From positions 94,299,345 to 94,363,344 of the forward strand of contig CP136061.1 in the NCBI GenBank assembly GCA_032622095.1: a stretch of 64,000 bases of DNA, read 5' to 3'. Position 1 is the first letter of the stretch. Each line of letters starts with the position of its first letter. The translations under genes were made by a program, and so were the position numbers. The notes below the pieces were generated by a model. That model did no database searches. It saw nothing but the letters and a program-made list of their open reading frames with translations, and was not told where the DNA came from. The DNA is from Siphonodentalium dalli. Lineage: Eukaryota; Mollusca; Scaphopoda; Gadilida; Siphonodentaliidae. Of the stretch, positions 45,601-51,209 are shown one piece after another.

Positions 45601-45649
45601 CATTAGACTGCAAATGCAGGTCGCGTGAAAATGAGCCATATCAGAGAAC
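14210..45649 (-). CDS. Tandem Venus-flytrap single-pass receptor (8 exons, join)
   Basis: Join on the minus strand: 45649-45405, 38670-38548, 35340-35162, 30912-30046, 27669-26206, 22524-22379, 21659-21547, 14422-14210. Every junction has GT and AG and compatible phases (1,1,0,0,0,2,1). From the ATG at 45,639 the product is about 1,113 residues without its last exon. Domains: signal peptide ~1-25; Venus-flytrap 1 ~30-460; linker with CPVGTVCSEC ~490-510; Venus-flytrap 2 ~515-955; juxtamembrane CSSCAGC; one membrane helix ~1008-1032; short tail. Both flytraps are of the ANF-receptor/mGluR type, with YATTATELS and YASTASTLS at the ligand-pocket strand and the [FY].DD.YGRG element. A cell-surface receptor for a small ligand is inferred; the ligand is unknown. 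There is no kinase, cyclase or seven-helix domain. The 5' untranslated exon and terminal exon are not identified. Confidence 0.85.
14430..15045. other. Intron between exons G and H, no feature
   Basis: No repeat or gene was recognised in this stretch of intron. Confidence 0.5.
15050..15290. repeat. Inverted repeat related to the 171-bp unit
   Basis: Left arm from ATGCAACAAATGAATGAATT and right arm AATTCATTCATTTGTTGCAT enclose complementary ACATGGTAATTATAATGA / TCATTATAATTACCATGT blocks. The sequence is the unit found tandemly at 1387-1728, here folded back on itself with a centre at about 15,170. Confidence 0.8.
15441..15560. repeat. Short ~88-bp direct duplication
   Basis: GGAACTCAGCGAGAATAGT occurs at about 15,445 and again at about 15,533, each with GGGTCCGTAT nearby. 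It is a small local duplication of no evident function. Confidence 0.6.
15879..15967. repeat. Hairpin, ~35-bp arms
   Basis: ATCTGCAACTCGTCCCCAGT with TTTATAG on the left pairs with CTATAAACTGGGGGCGAATTTGTAGAT on the right around a GGTCCAGACC-containing loop. Probably a tiny inverted-repeat element. Confidence 0.65.
16033..21106. mobile_element. Giant foldback element 1 (5,074 bp)
   Basis: The ends are TAGTCCAGGATATATTGGTC and its complement ...CCTGGACTA, with a TAA duplication at 16,030-16,032 and 21,107-21,109. The left arm (16,033 to ~18,325) and right arm (~18,895 to 21,106) are mutual inverted repeats along their length; the ~570-bp middle (18,330-18,890) is unpaired. Arms contain diverged ~170-bp units with AAGATGGCGGCCAAAATGGC cores. 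Mirrored open frames in both arms (e.g. 16,103-16,528 + and 20,591-20,941 -) are repeat translations. No transposase was recognised, so it is probably non-autonomous. It splits a MITE-A copy and lies between receptor exons G and H. Confidence 0.88.
21107..21270. mobile_element. MITE-A remainder split by foldback 1
   Basis: The MITE start lies at 16,012-16,032 (TTAAAGGTACTCAATCAGAC then GCTCCTAA). Its continuation ATTACTATTTGATTTGAGTC resumes at 21,110 after the 5-kb insertion. The body runs to the ACTCTAAAATCAAGTG centre at about 21,255; no right arm is present. Confidence 0.85.
21275..21546. other. Intron, no feature
   Basis: Short intronic stretch adjoining the exon G donor. Nothing recognised. 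Confidence 0.5.
21547..21659 (-). CDS. Receptor exon G: transmembrane helix
   Basis: The acceptor is TTACAATTTCAG before 21,659 and the donor GTGAGT lies after 21,547. In the frame carried over from exon F (phase 2) it encodes EQITVY followed by a ~24-residue hydrophobic stretch (ALGALICILAVVLLV...), then QRRSAKKG. The basic cluster after the helix places the following tail in the cytoplasm (type I topology with the signal peptide). The other frames are not hydrophobic. It leaves one base of a glycine codon, which exon H completes. Confidence 0.85.
21660..22075. other. Intron with short low-complexity tract
   Basis: Contains a GGACGGATGGACGGACGGAGG purine-rich tract at about 22,014-22,036. 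Nothing else assignable. Confidence 0.5.
22076..22348. mobile_element. Nested palindrome (two hairpins in a larger palindrome)
   Basis: The whole segment is an imperfect palindrome centred near 22,205. Its outer arms are ATAACCAAGCCTTGAAATAG and the complement. Each half is itself a hairpin: CAGAATGAGGTTCCCAGAG pairs with CTCTGGGAACCTCATTCTG in the left half, and a similar pair with GATGCTAGCCCGC / GCGGGGTAGCATC occurs in the right. Probably a MITE dimer lying in the intron between exons F and G. Confidence 0.8.
22379..22524 (-). CDS. Receptor exon F: juxtamembrane Cys module
   Basis: The acceptor TCTGTTGTAACCAG precedes 22,524 and the donor GTAAGC follows 22,379. Phase 0 in, phase 2 out, 48 codons. 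It begins VGQWYTDTHLDF, the VG.W strand that closes an ANF-receptor domain, continues VVFPGDV, then VSNCSSCAGC, which resembles the short Cys cluster between flytrap and membrane in mGluR-like and guanylate-cyclase receptors. A weaker AG at ~22,498 would break the frame from exon E. NCS is a possible N-glycosylation site. Confidence 0.85.
22640..23110. repeat. GTCATATTGGACTC short repeats
   Basis: The string GTCATATTGGACTC occurs at about 22,672, 22,690 and 23,073. Near 23,062-23,120 it pairs with GTCCAATATGGC to form a hairpin. Non-coding intron; the family is unknown. Confidence 0.5.
23276..23466. mobile_element. Palindromic MITE, ~55-bp arms
   Basis: The left arm ACAGTAATTCCCTAAATAAT continues CGACTCCTTAACCACAGCAG and pairs with the right arm ending ATTTAGGGCATTACTGT. 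A second inner pairing (TCAGGATTTA with TAAATCCT) lies inside. TA-rich flanks fit a TA-targeting element, but the exact duplication is ambiguous. Confidence 0.8.
23875..24345. mobile_element. MITE-B, full copy
   Basis: Flanked by TTAA at 23,871-23,874 and 24,346-24,349. The termini are AGGCCCACTTAATTTTCGAG and CGAAAATTAAGCGGGCCT. It is about 471 bp and contains no coding frame of note. It matches 43,429-43,912 and 1-219. Confidence 0.88.
24350..25301. other. Intron E/F, one small hairpin
   Basis: The only structure seen is a hairpin at 24,840-24,896 (AGGTCTGCC ... GGCAGACCT) with a CCAGGTGGACTGCCTGG inner stem. The rest is AT-rich and unassigned. Confidence 0.5.
25306..25635. mobile_element. 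MITE-A copy
   Basis: It follows TTAA (25,302-25,305) with TGTACTCAATCCGATCAGAC. The centre at about 25,440 pairs ATCAAGTGGTTATTATTA with TCACCACTTGATTTTAGAG. The right arm ends at GTAATTTAGGAG without the last ~20 bases. Confidence 0.82.
25636..25890. repeat. Two copies of a ~170-bp repeat unit
   Basis: GTCATAATCGCAGGTGCACA (or CATCATAATCGC...) occurs at about 25,650 and 25,820, each followed by CTGTGCCAAGTTT. This is a diverged tandem unit of a kind common in invertebrate introns. Confidence 0.65.
25960..26048. repeat. CT microsatellite
   Basis: Imperfect (CT)n with CCCT interruptions, just downstream of exon E on the gene strand; on that strand it is purine-rich. Confidence 0.95.
26206..27669 (-). 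CDS. Receptor exon E: linker and second Venus-flytrap domain
   Basis: The acceptor TCTTTGTTTTAG precedes 27,669 and the donor GTGAGC follows 26,206; phase 0 at both ends, 488 codons. It opens with VGTFTDAI, the closing strand of flytrap 1, then a linker with CPVGTVCSEC. A complete ANF-receptor/mGluR-like flytrap follows: FIIVGAAP first strand, MAFAVREINKK helix, GFVGELGSVIS, YASTASTLSD pocket strand, YFMRVITED, YQDDAYGRGG, and a C-terminal lobe ending YKIYNVQLKNGNPSYEL. The Ser-Thr of YASTA matches positions that in mGluRs contact the amino-acid ligand backbone, so an amino-acid-like ligand is possible. The whole lobe pair in one exon contrasts with the split flytrap 1. Confidence 0.93.
27938..28838. 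mobile_element. Foldback element, ~195-bp arms
   Basis: The left arm (27,938 to ~28,135, GGTGGTGGAGAATA...) is inverted at about 28,644-28,838 (...TATTCTCCACCACC). Arms share CACGTGATAACAATAATGGA-type and GTAACCTGATGTTGGGTTAT-type blocks at ~90% identity. A truncated MITE-C lies in the loop. It sits in the intron between exons D and E. Confidence 0.82.
28311..28379. mobile_element. MITE-C fragment (single 69-bp palindrome)
   Basis: One copy of the family palindrome GCCAATGCATTCTCTTATAT ... ATGCATTGGC with one arm mismatch. There is no CCCTTTACCC terminus beside it (only TTTACCCTGT at 28,300), so it is a degraded copy. Confidence 0.8.
28840..29640. other. Intron, no feature
   Basis: AT-rich intron between exons D and E. 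Nothing assignable. Confidence 0.5.
29651..29845 (+). pseudogene. LINE-type C-terminal Cys motif remnant
   Basis: The frame includes LRICKRC...VEHEVHFIL, resembling the C-x2-C...E.E.HFLL.C module at the end of some non-LTR retrotransposon polyproteins. The last expected Cys is replaced (ILQVPSF). The preceding ~60 bases resemble 43,270-43,340 and 55,170-55,250, so this is a dispersed repeat. No reverse transcriptase is attached. Confidence 0.45.
29900..30022. repeat. ~65-bp tandem duplication
   Basis: ACACGTTGATATTCT...ATTATTGCATATTTGT is repeated as ACACATTGATATTCTGGAGC...ATTATTGCATATTTGT about 65 bp later, immediately 3' of exon D. Confidence 0.7.
30046..30912 (-). CDS. Receptor exon D: C-terminal part of first Venus-flytrap
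   Basis: The acceptor CTTTTATTTCAG precedes 30,912 and the donor GTATGT follows 30,046; phase 0 at both ends, 289 codons. It starts AMKDLIIKLKWSYFGIIFED, the helix and strand that follow the ligand-pocket segment in ANF-receptor domains, then DDTYGRGA. It ends with KFNPDGDWDSDSTQTQYEAY and a Cys pair (CTGAPNSEC), matching the closing strands of the domain. Order and spacing are those of mGluR-like flytraps. It joins exon C in frame at phase 0 and exon E at phase 0. Confidence 0.93.
30913..31660. other. Intron, no feature
   Basis: No repeat or coding motif recognised between exon D and the LINE fragment. Confidence 0.5.
31667..32085 (+). pseudogene. CR1/L2-like LINE 3' end with ATT tail
   Basis: The frame 31,667-31,873 contains YVPPTNLRSK and LKTYGDRAFDSYA, the Y.P.R.LRS and TYG.RAF signature at the C-terminus of CR1/L2/Jockey-type polyproteins, and ends in a stop. 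The 3' part includes GTAAGCGCTCTGGG, AAAGCGCTATATAAA and an (ATT)n tail at 32,065-32,083, typical of this clade. It is severely 5'-truncated, as most LINE copies are. Confidence 0.75.
32090..32757. other. Intron, no feature
   Basis: No assignable element. The small open frame at 32,427-32,648 has no recognisable motif. Confidence 0.5.
32758..33680. repeat. Long TAG/GTA trinucleotide array (~0.92 kb)
   Basis: Imperfect (TAG)n with GTGGTA, GCAGCA and TAGCAA variants over more than 900 bp. Long open frames on both strands (poly-Val, poly-Thr, poly-Leu/Tyr) are artefacts of the trinucleotide. Confidence 0.97.
33732..35010. mobile_element. Foldback element with minisatellite arms
   Basis: The left arm (33,732-34,040) is a minisatellite of CCGAAGACC / CGATTCTCCGA / CCCATAACT units. 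The right arm (34,740-34,985) is the same units in reverse complement. Inside them a second inverted pair occurs: TAAATAGTGTACAGTCCAGT at ~34,063 and its complement at ~34,700-34,722. The core carries CAGTGGCG-type ends at 34,084, 34,275, 34,427 and 34,700. TTTTCCGAAGACC / GGTCTTCGGAAAA mark the outer limits. Confidence 0.8.
35162..35340 (-). CDS. Receptor exon C: ligand-pocket segment of first flytrap
   Basis: The acceptor AATTATTTTGCCAG-like tract (…TTATTTTGCCAG) precedes 35,340 and the donor GTAAGT follows 35,162; phase 1 in, phase 0 out. It encodes GFLGPQSSRFARKISQLL, then YAQLAYATTATELSNPEKYP and NFFRIVPTD. This is the mGluR/ANF pattern G..G..SS......L..., Y.S(T)TA..LS, Y..FFR.VP.D, where the SS pair and the (S/A)T.T motif line the amino-acid pocket in mGluRs. 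Here the first pocket Ser is Ala (YATTA), so ligand preference may differ. Confidence 0.9.
35345..36287. other. Intron B/C with MITE-A fragment
   Basis: 35,500-35,760 is enriched in ACCATAGT / ACTATGGT and ACCATGGT-like words that pair with each other weakly. A MITE-A end (TTAAAGGTACTTAGACGCTC to CGAGGAACCCAC) lies at about 35,822-35,902. The rest is unassigned. Confidence 0.6.
36292..36683. mobile_element. MITE-C (piggyBac-like), full copy
   Basis: TTAA at 36,288-36,291 and 36,684-36,687. The termini are CCCTTTACCCAACA and TGTTGGGTAAAGGG. The 69-bp palindromes are at 36,441-36,509 and 36,589-36,657, the second in opposite orientation to the first. It is nearly identical to 12,021-12,406, so the two moved recently. 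Confidence 0.92.
36690..37615. other. Intron, no feature
   Basis: Small open frames on both strands lack family motifs. Nothing assignable. Confidence 0.5.
37620..38062. mobile_element. Repeat R, copy 1 (pair with 53,725-54,235)
   Basis: Almost identical, in inverted orientation, to 53,725-54,235. A 64-codon open frame (start MLKPDDVLSQ, minus strand 37,836-37,642) is identical in both copies. Compared with copy 2 it lacks one arm of the terminal ~75-bp hairpin. The unit resembles no family I know; the identity implies recent movement or gene conversion. Confidence 0.85.
38548..38670 (-). CDS. Receptor exon B: N-terminal lobe of first flytrap
   Basis: The acceptor ATATTTGTATAG precedes 38,670 and the donor GTGAGT follows 38,548; phase 1 at both ends (41 codons). 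It encodes GLLAIDTCSTEQVAIDRTLE and ...FFRNNCSYN...C. This fits the D.C......A......F segment after the first helix of ANF-receptor domains, with NCS as a possible glycosylation site. It is too short to find by length alone; frame, phase and position between exons A and C support it. Confidence 0.85.
39176..40132 (+). CDS. MADF/Myb-SANT-like DNA-binding protein of Harbinger element
   Basis: A single intact 318-codon frame. Residues ~1-105 form a MADF-type domain: MWTDAAVSELLEAM start, ESIWNKQSDLYKD, then LKSKIQSLRTMYREEVRKV and WKFFEECSFLEES. The middle (~115-185) is Ser/Thr/Asp-rich and presumably disordered, with a basic RRKRG patch. Residues ~205-240 (DVFGRDIAMALRRCPDAEKR...LKFLL) resemble a BESS-like interaction segment. 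The C-terminus is Asn/Gly/Ser-rich. In PIF/Harbinger elements such proteins bind transposon ends and help import the nuclease. The gene converges with the transposase gene across ~1.05 kb of non-coding DNA. Confidence 0.85.
   Translation: MWTDAAVSELLEAMQIRESIWNKQSDLYKDLNKKKADYNELLEILSTIIPGLSEKSLKSKIQSLRTMYREEVRKVNKSKKSGVAAKDIYVPKWKFFEECSFLEESLWTGPGTYSNIPQTRANTVVSDHSDVTQASISDSISGDADVPATSSNDTNDNSSVQSTLPSTSNVRRKRGATSWVDTAAQAFATIADNVTQKEDECDVFGRDIAMALRRCPDAEKRRRLKFLLQTTVYNFEESSSYLQNFQGNQSFPSTFISGPTVPAYPNVGSSMNGQSNQGSNVMFTSNYNSLNGMQNGNVYPTGQSCVTTDVQPPSTPDC
40136..41189. other. Spacer between the two Harbinger genes, with inverted repeat
   Basis: Non-coding. Holds an imperfect inverted repeat at about 40,864-41,015: AACGACTTGCAGATCGATTG ... 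TTTTGACCGGCAG on the left and CTGCCGGTCAAAA ... CAATCAACCAGCAAGTCATT on the right. A G-run lies at 40,719-40,733. Both genes should terminate here. Confidence 0.65.
41190..42953 (-). CDS. PIF/Harbinger transposase (HARBI1-like DDE nuclease), 2 exons
   Basis: Join on minus: 42,953-42,646 and 42,264-41,190. The donor GTAAAT follows 42,646 and the acceptor TTTTTTCTTCAG precedes 42,264; the split Arg codon rejoins in frame. About 460 codons from the first Met, or ~432 from MSRSHVRSNDD, the more usual-looking start. The DDE_Tnp_4 core is complete: CLGAIDGKH (first Asp), YFLVGDDAF (second Asp) and RRTVECAFGVL (Glu), plus the RNYKDYESI and ALHNFLG blocks. The N-terminal part with FTSRIARSTIGAF resembles a helix-turn-helix. 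No stop or frameshift is seen, so activity is possible. Confidence 0.9.
43258..43345. repeat. Repeat D fragment (also at 29,620 and 55,161)
   Basis: ATTCTTTCTGTTTATGGCAG followed by TTTTAACGGGTGTGAC and ...TACCCACCACGAAGGC is shared with 55,161-55,250 and, more weakly, 29,620-29,710. The Harbinger element may have inserted into this repeat. Confidence 0.6.
43429..43912. mobile_element. MITE-B, full copy
   Basis: TTAA at 43,425-43,428 and 43,913-43,916. The termini are AGGCCCACTTAATGTTCGAA and CGAAAATTAAGTGGGCCT. An internal ~50-bp direct duplication (ACCACCAGATCACATTATAT) lies at about 43,449 and 43,496. Confidence 0.88.
43920..44264. other. Intron, no feature
   Basis: Nothing recognised between MITE-B and the tandem arrays. 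Confidence 0.5.
44265..45325. repeat. Two ~122-bp tandem arrays with NRF1-like motifs
   Basis: Units of ~115-122 bp contain TGCGCATGCGCG, a match to the NRF1 consensus YGCGCAYGCGCR, at 44,271, 44,393, 44,953, 45,068 and 45,190; a sixth at 44,515 is mutated (TGCACATGCGCT). Each unit also has CGCACGGGCTCGGCGACCCG and TTTCAAGTCGATAGCTCCAC. Both arrays end with the same GAATCGTAGATTTGTATAAA tail and a CAAACA run, so the whole array was duplicated about 0.67 kb apart. It lies in the intron just downstream of receptor exon A. Confidence 0.88.
45405..45649 (-). CDS. Receptor exon A: start codon, signal peptide, first strand
   Basis: The acceptor TATTTTCTTTCAG precedes 45,649, so an upstream untranslated exon exists at higher coordinates. 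The ATG is at 45,639 and the donor GTAAGA follows 45,405 (phase 1). 78 codons: the signal peptide MAHFHATCICSLMIAFFLET, then EAVIVGLFDL, the first strand of an ANF-receptor domain, then RELEAVRVTINKLNSD, its first helix, ending RGVKLG. The cut is where exon B's GLLAIDTC continues the domain. Confidence 0.87.
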
Positions 45650-45865
45650 CTGAAAGAAAATACACAATCATTACAAGTATATATACATGTATAGGTACAT
45701 GAATTTCTCTATATAATATGTTCACGCTAACTGAAACAAGCACATGGAGCATTGGACAATGGACACTCACATTTAATTCAGTTCTATTCTATATCCAGTG
45801 CTCCGAAGTACCCATTTTACTATTTCTTCCCAAAATTTATATATAATATTACACTCCCATATTAA

Positions 45866-46061
45866 AGGTACGCAATCCGATCGATGGTCCCCATATAATC
45901 AGATTCAAACAACAACCTCTTTTTTTTAAATGCCGTTTCAGTTATCAGAATCGATTAATTGCCAAAAAACAATGGTAACCACAGTCAACAATGGTATCAA
46001 ATTGCCCAAAACGTGTTATTTATCAACATTTTTTCCAACGAAATAGGACCAGATTCAATAT
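45866..46061. repeat. MITE-A-like start beside foldback 2
   Basis: TTAAAGGTACGCAATCCGAT opens the segment as in MITE-A. The remainder resembles the 12,530-12,550 variant (GGTCCCCAT...AACAACAA) and, inverted, 7456-7545. The foldback then begins at 46,062. Confidence 0.55.
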
Positions 46062-49000
46062 TAGTCTGGTCGATAAACTAAAATTTTAGGGTCAACCTAG
46101 AAAAAATTCGGACTAAGTTGGTTTGTATAACATTTTGAAGAGGAAGCTCTCCTCTATAACATATCCAAAATCCGCTAAAATCCGCTTTGAGCATTTTTTG
46201 TAATTCAAGATGGCGTCCAAGATGGCTGCCATTTTCCTATAAGTCAGCTTGATGCAATTATAGTGAGAAAGTCTTGTCATATGTATACACATGTATACAT
46301 TTTTGTGAAGCTATGACATAACGACATCTTTAGGTGCCAAAATTGGAACTCCCCGTCCAAGATGGCCGCCAAAATGGCGACCGGAAGTGGAATCTTTACG
46401 TTTTTTACTAATACTTTTAAGATAAGTTTCTGTGGTTTGGAACTGGTTGAGAATTGTGACTTTATTTTGTATATAGCATATTAACTGACCATTGGAGCAA
46501 TGCAAGATGCTATTCGTGGGGTCCACGCCCCTTCCGATCACTCAAAAATTCGATTTTACAAAACGCGGTATAACATTTCACAAAAGATCCCCTTTGGGAT
46601 TCTGGTCATATTTCACCAAGAAGTAGGAAGAACTGTGCAATGTAAGTGATCCATTCTATATCTTATTGATATTCGAACTCAATGGTACCAAAATTGTCAC
46701 TTTGGCTCAAAATGGCTATCAAAATGGCCGCCAAAATATGGAAAATGGTAATTATTATCCCAGCGTGCCATGCAACCGCTTACAAGTTGTGGTGATGTAC
46801 ACAAATGAATATTCTGTCTTATATACATTGAATACCAACATTTCTTATGCACCTTGATTAATTTTTACTATTTACTATTCTGAAATTACCAGAATTATGG
46901 GAGTTTTCTATCACGAACAACATCAAACTCGGCAAAATAAAATCACTGTTCATGTTTGAACCATTTTGTTTTTCAAGTAAAATGGAACTATCTTTAGTAT
47001 CAAAGGTTCTTTTTATTTTAATATGCCTTAAATATAAATAGTGTGGTGTTTTAGACATTATTACTCAAGATGACTTGCAAAATGGCAACCAAATTTGGTA
47101 AAAAGTTTATATTCCGAACATTATTCTCTGCTGTTCCGAAATGGTAGCAAATTGTGACTCACTTGGTTATTAAATATGCTACTTAATCAACTGACAACTT
47201 AATCTTATATTATGGTTGTCCCAGCACCTTATGGGGCACGACAAATTCATTTTAAGGGATGCAGTATGGATTTTGCCGAACACCTCTTTTGGGATTCTGT
47301 CCATGTTTTTTAACGGAAACGGACAGAACGTTGAAACTGAACTGAAAGGTATCATATTATGTGGCTACTCTGGCCCATTAGCATCAAAATTGATTAACTT
47401 ATAAACTATAATATTGTCAGGAAACCCGTTTTCATCACATTGCATATAAAACGCAATTAATGTGGATAACACTCTGATATTACCTCTATCGATTAACATA
47501 TCCTTGAGTTATTGTGGAAAGCGATAGTCACACAAAGGTACACCAATACAAATCATACATGAGCATGCAGTCACTCCACATATACATGAACAAAACGTAA
47601 ATGGCAATGTGCCACTCGCTGTATAGACATACACCTCATCCATTACCATACAGCCACAATTGGGTTTACCCATACACCAACGCATGGCACTATAGCCGTG
47701 AATAACCATGCAGACACACCAGGTATACTCCTACACCTCACATGACCTGCATACATATTCACTACATACATGAACACAAAGTAACCTCTTGTATACATAT
47801 TCGCCTAACCATAGGCCATACAGTCACTCCATGCATATTTATTTGCCACATGCATAGCTATACAGCCACTAAATATATACATATACACCTCACCGATGAC
47901 CATACAGTCACTCCATACCTGTTCGCTACATCCATGATCATACATCACTTCTTGTATACCTATTTGCCTCACCAGTGGTCATACAGTCTCACTCCCTGTA
48001 TATAAACATATTTGCGACACCCGTGGCCATATAGACACTCAAGATATACATATACACCCAACCCAAAACCATAGAGTCACTCCAGATATATACACATAAA
48101 CCTCACAAAAGTGGCCTTACAGCCCTTATATATATATCAATGCCTCATACCGGCCATACGGCCATGCATACACTACATACTTGCATATACACCTGACCCA
48201 TGACAATTCAGCCTCTCGCTGCATACGCATCAACCAGATTCGTGAGCATAGTCACTCCTTGTATATCAATTCAACCCACCATTAATGTTGCCATACTGTC
48301 AATCCTTTAATACCTATGTACATATTGGCCATGCCGTAGCCATGTAGTCACTTATGATATACATATACACCTCACCCATGACCACAGCGTCACTTCAGGT
48401 GTATATATATATATATATACCTCATCAATGGCCATACAGCCCTTCTAGATATACCAATACCCCGCACACACGGGCATTCGTACACTTCAGACTTGCATAT
48501 ACAGCTCAATCGTGACAATTCGGCCACTCGCTGTATACATATACACCCTCTCCATGAGCATTCAGCTATTCACTGTATGCTTGTACACACCACCAATGAC
48601 AAAACAATAGGCCCTACATATAAACATATACATCCCACCCATCACCATGAGGTCACTCACTATATATACTAGCCGCCAATGGCCATCAAAGTGTACTCCA
48701 GGTATGCGTATATACTTCAAAAATGACCGTGCAGTCATTCCATGTACACATATACACATTGTCCATAACCATACAACCACACCCTATGTATGCATGCATA
48801 CACCCATCCATTACCATACATCCAACATATGTATACATATACACCCACCCATGACAATACAGCCACCCAATGTACATATGTACAGCCCACCCCTGACCAC
48901 ACAGTCACTCCATATATACATACAGGACAGTGTAGCTGCTCTCGTTATGACCATACACCACTTCAATGACCAGACAGCCACTCACTGTAAACATGTTCAT

Positions 49001-50474
49001 CTCACACATCACCATACAGCTACTCATTATATACCTATGCATCTCACTATGGACATCCCATCCATGTATTCACACATTGTATAACTATTCACATCATTCA
49101 TGAATACAATAACTCCATGTATACCTACTCACCTCGCATATGACCATACAGTCAACAGACATACACACTGTATTAAGTTGATCAATTTTGATGCTAATGG
49201 GCCAGAATAGCCACATAATATGATCCCTCTCAGTTCCGTATCAACGTTCTGCCCATTTCCGTCGAAAAACAAGGAAGCTTTTGGCAAAATCCATATTGCA
49301 TTCCTCAAAATGAACTTGTCATGACTCGTAGGGTACCGGGACAACCAGAATAGAACATTTAGCTGATTAAGTAGCATGTGAGTCACAATTGATTATGTAT
49401 ACATATACACCACGTATATACACATATGTATATGTATATAATAATGTTTACCAAATTTGGTTGCCATTTTGGAAGCCATCTTGAGTAATTTTGTCTAAAA
49501 CAACTCAGTGTGACACATGTAACACATATCAAAACAATAAACATTTTTGATACCAAACATAGTTCCATTTTACTTTTAAAAAATGGCTCAAACCTGAACA
49601 GCGATTTTTTGCCGATTTTGATATCAGGTTTGTGACAGAAAATTTCGAATAATTATGGTAATTTCAGTGGTTAAAATAGTAACAAATACCCAAGGTACAT
49701 CAGGAATGTTAGTACTCAAGCTATATAAGACAGAATAGTCAATTGTGTGCATCACCACAACTTGTAAGCGGTTGCATGGCACGCTGGGATAATAATTACC
49801 ATTTTCAATATTTTGGCGGCCATTTTGGCAGCCATTTTGAGCTAAAGTGACAATTTTGGTACCATTGAGTTAGAATATCGATAAGATATAGAATGGATCA
49901 CTTACATTGCACAGTTCTTCCCACTTCTTGATGAAATATGATTAGAATCTTGGGGATCTTTTGTGAAATGTTATACCGCGTTTTGTAAAATCGAAATTTT
50001 GAGTGATCGGAAAGGGTGTGTACCCAAACGAACAGCATATTTTATTGCTCCAATGGTCAGTTAACATGCTAAATACAAAATAAAGTCACAATTCTCAACC
50101 AGTTCCAAACCACAGAAACTTATCTTAAAGATATTAGTAAAAAAACGTAAAAATTCAACTTCCGGTCGCCATTTTGGCGGCCATCTTGGACGGGAAGTTC
50201 CAATTTTGGCAAATAAAGGTGGCGTTATGTCTTAGCTTCACAAAAATGTATACATGTGCATACATATGACAAGATGTTGTCACTATAATTGCATCAAGCT
50301 GACTTATAGGAAAATGGCAGCCATCTTGGACGCCATCTTGAATTACAAAAAATGCTCAAAGCGGATTTTAGCGGATTTTGGATATGTTATAGAGGATATA
50401 TTCGTCTTCAAAATGGTATACAAACCAACTTAGTCCAAATTTTTTCTAGGTCAAACCTTTTATCGACCAGACTA
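46062..50474. mobile_element. Giant foldback element 2 (4,413 bp)
   Basis: The ends are TAGTCTGGTCGATAAA and its complement TTTATCGACCAGACTA, flanked by TAT at 46,059-46,061 and 50,475-50,477. The arms 46,062 to ~47,410 and ~49,130 to 50,474 are inverted copies at high identity. The spacer is a minisatellite. Arms carry CAAGATGGCGTCCAAGATGG, CAAGATGGCCGCCAAAATGG and related motifs mirrored in the other arm. No transposase. Same end type, target size and arm motif as foldback 1. Confidence 0.87.
47530..49130. repeat. Degenerate minisatellite in the loop of foldback 2
   Basis: About 1.6 kb of ~45-60-bp units containing CCATACAGTCACTCC, TATACATATACACCTCA and CACCCATGACC variants. Units are diverged, so exact periodicity needs computation. 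Open frames on either strand are repeat translations. Confidence 0.8.
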
Positions 50475-50670
50475 TATCCAAAGCCACTTGATTTGAGAGT
50501 TATCCATCATCGGCAATTTGACGATTTTTTCAGGCAACCAACGGTATATATATCTAGAAATAACAAATTTCGAAAATCGATATCTGACCATCTCAGTTTC
50601 GATGGGTGCACCTCGACTCGAATCAAGTATGTTTACCCCGAAGCCAAAGAAATGGTACTTTGGGAACGAT
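50475..50670. mobile_element. MITE-A right-arm remnant
   Basis: After foldback 2 the sequence continues CCACTTGATTTGAGAGTTAT, then GATGGGTGCACCTCGACTCG and CCCCGAAGCCAAAGAAATGG, the reverse arm of MITE-A. The terminal ~20 bases are degraded. Confidence 0.7.
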
Positions 50671-50905
50671 AATTCGGATTATGCATCTTAAATGTTTGAT
50701 CGTTTCTATTTCCTGTTTACAGTAAGTGCATAAATCAATGAATTTAGTTTTTATTTTCTTCAGAAGTTAATTTGTTCTGATAATTCTTGAATTAATTCGG
50801 TATCGGAACCATCGATATTTGGTATATTGGCAGCTAATCGAACCATGTGACCATGATTTTCGCTCACACATCTGCTTGGATATTCAGATCTGGTTCCCAT
50901 TTGAC

Positions 50906-51205
50906 TCTAGATGTTGGTATCACTATTTTAAGTGTATGCGTGCCACAATAGCGATATAATTATCTCTAGATTTGGGTTTCACTATTTTAAGTGTATGTGT
51001 GCCACAATAGCGATATAATTATCTCTAGATTTGGGTATAACTATTTTAAGTGTATGTGTGCCACAAATGGCGATATAATTATCGCTAGATTTGGGTTTCA
51101 CTATTTTAAGTATATGTGTGCCACAATAGCAATATAATTATCGCTAAATTTGGGTATCACTATTTTAAGTGTATGTGTGCCACAATAGCAATATAATTAT
51201 CTCCA
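50906..51205. repeat. 59-60-bp minisatellite, five copies
   Basis: Units of GGGTTTCACTATTTTAAGTG then TATGTGTGCCACAATAGCGA and TATAATTATCTCTAGATTT repeat five times with few differences. Confidence 0.92.
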
Positions 51206-51209
51206 GATG

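Noticed and set aside
47742-49084. His/Ile-rich frames between the arms of foldback 2
   Set aside because: They follow the minisatellite units and are repeat translations.
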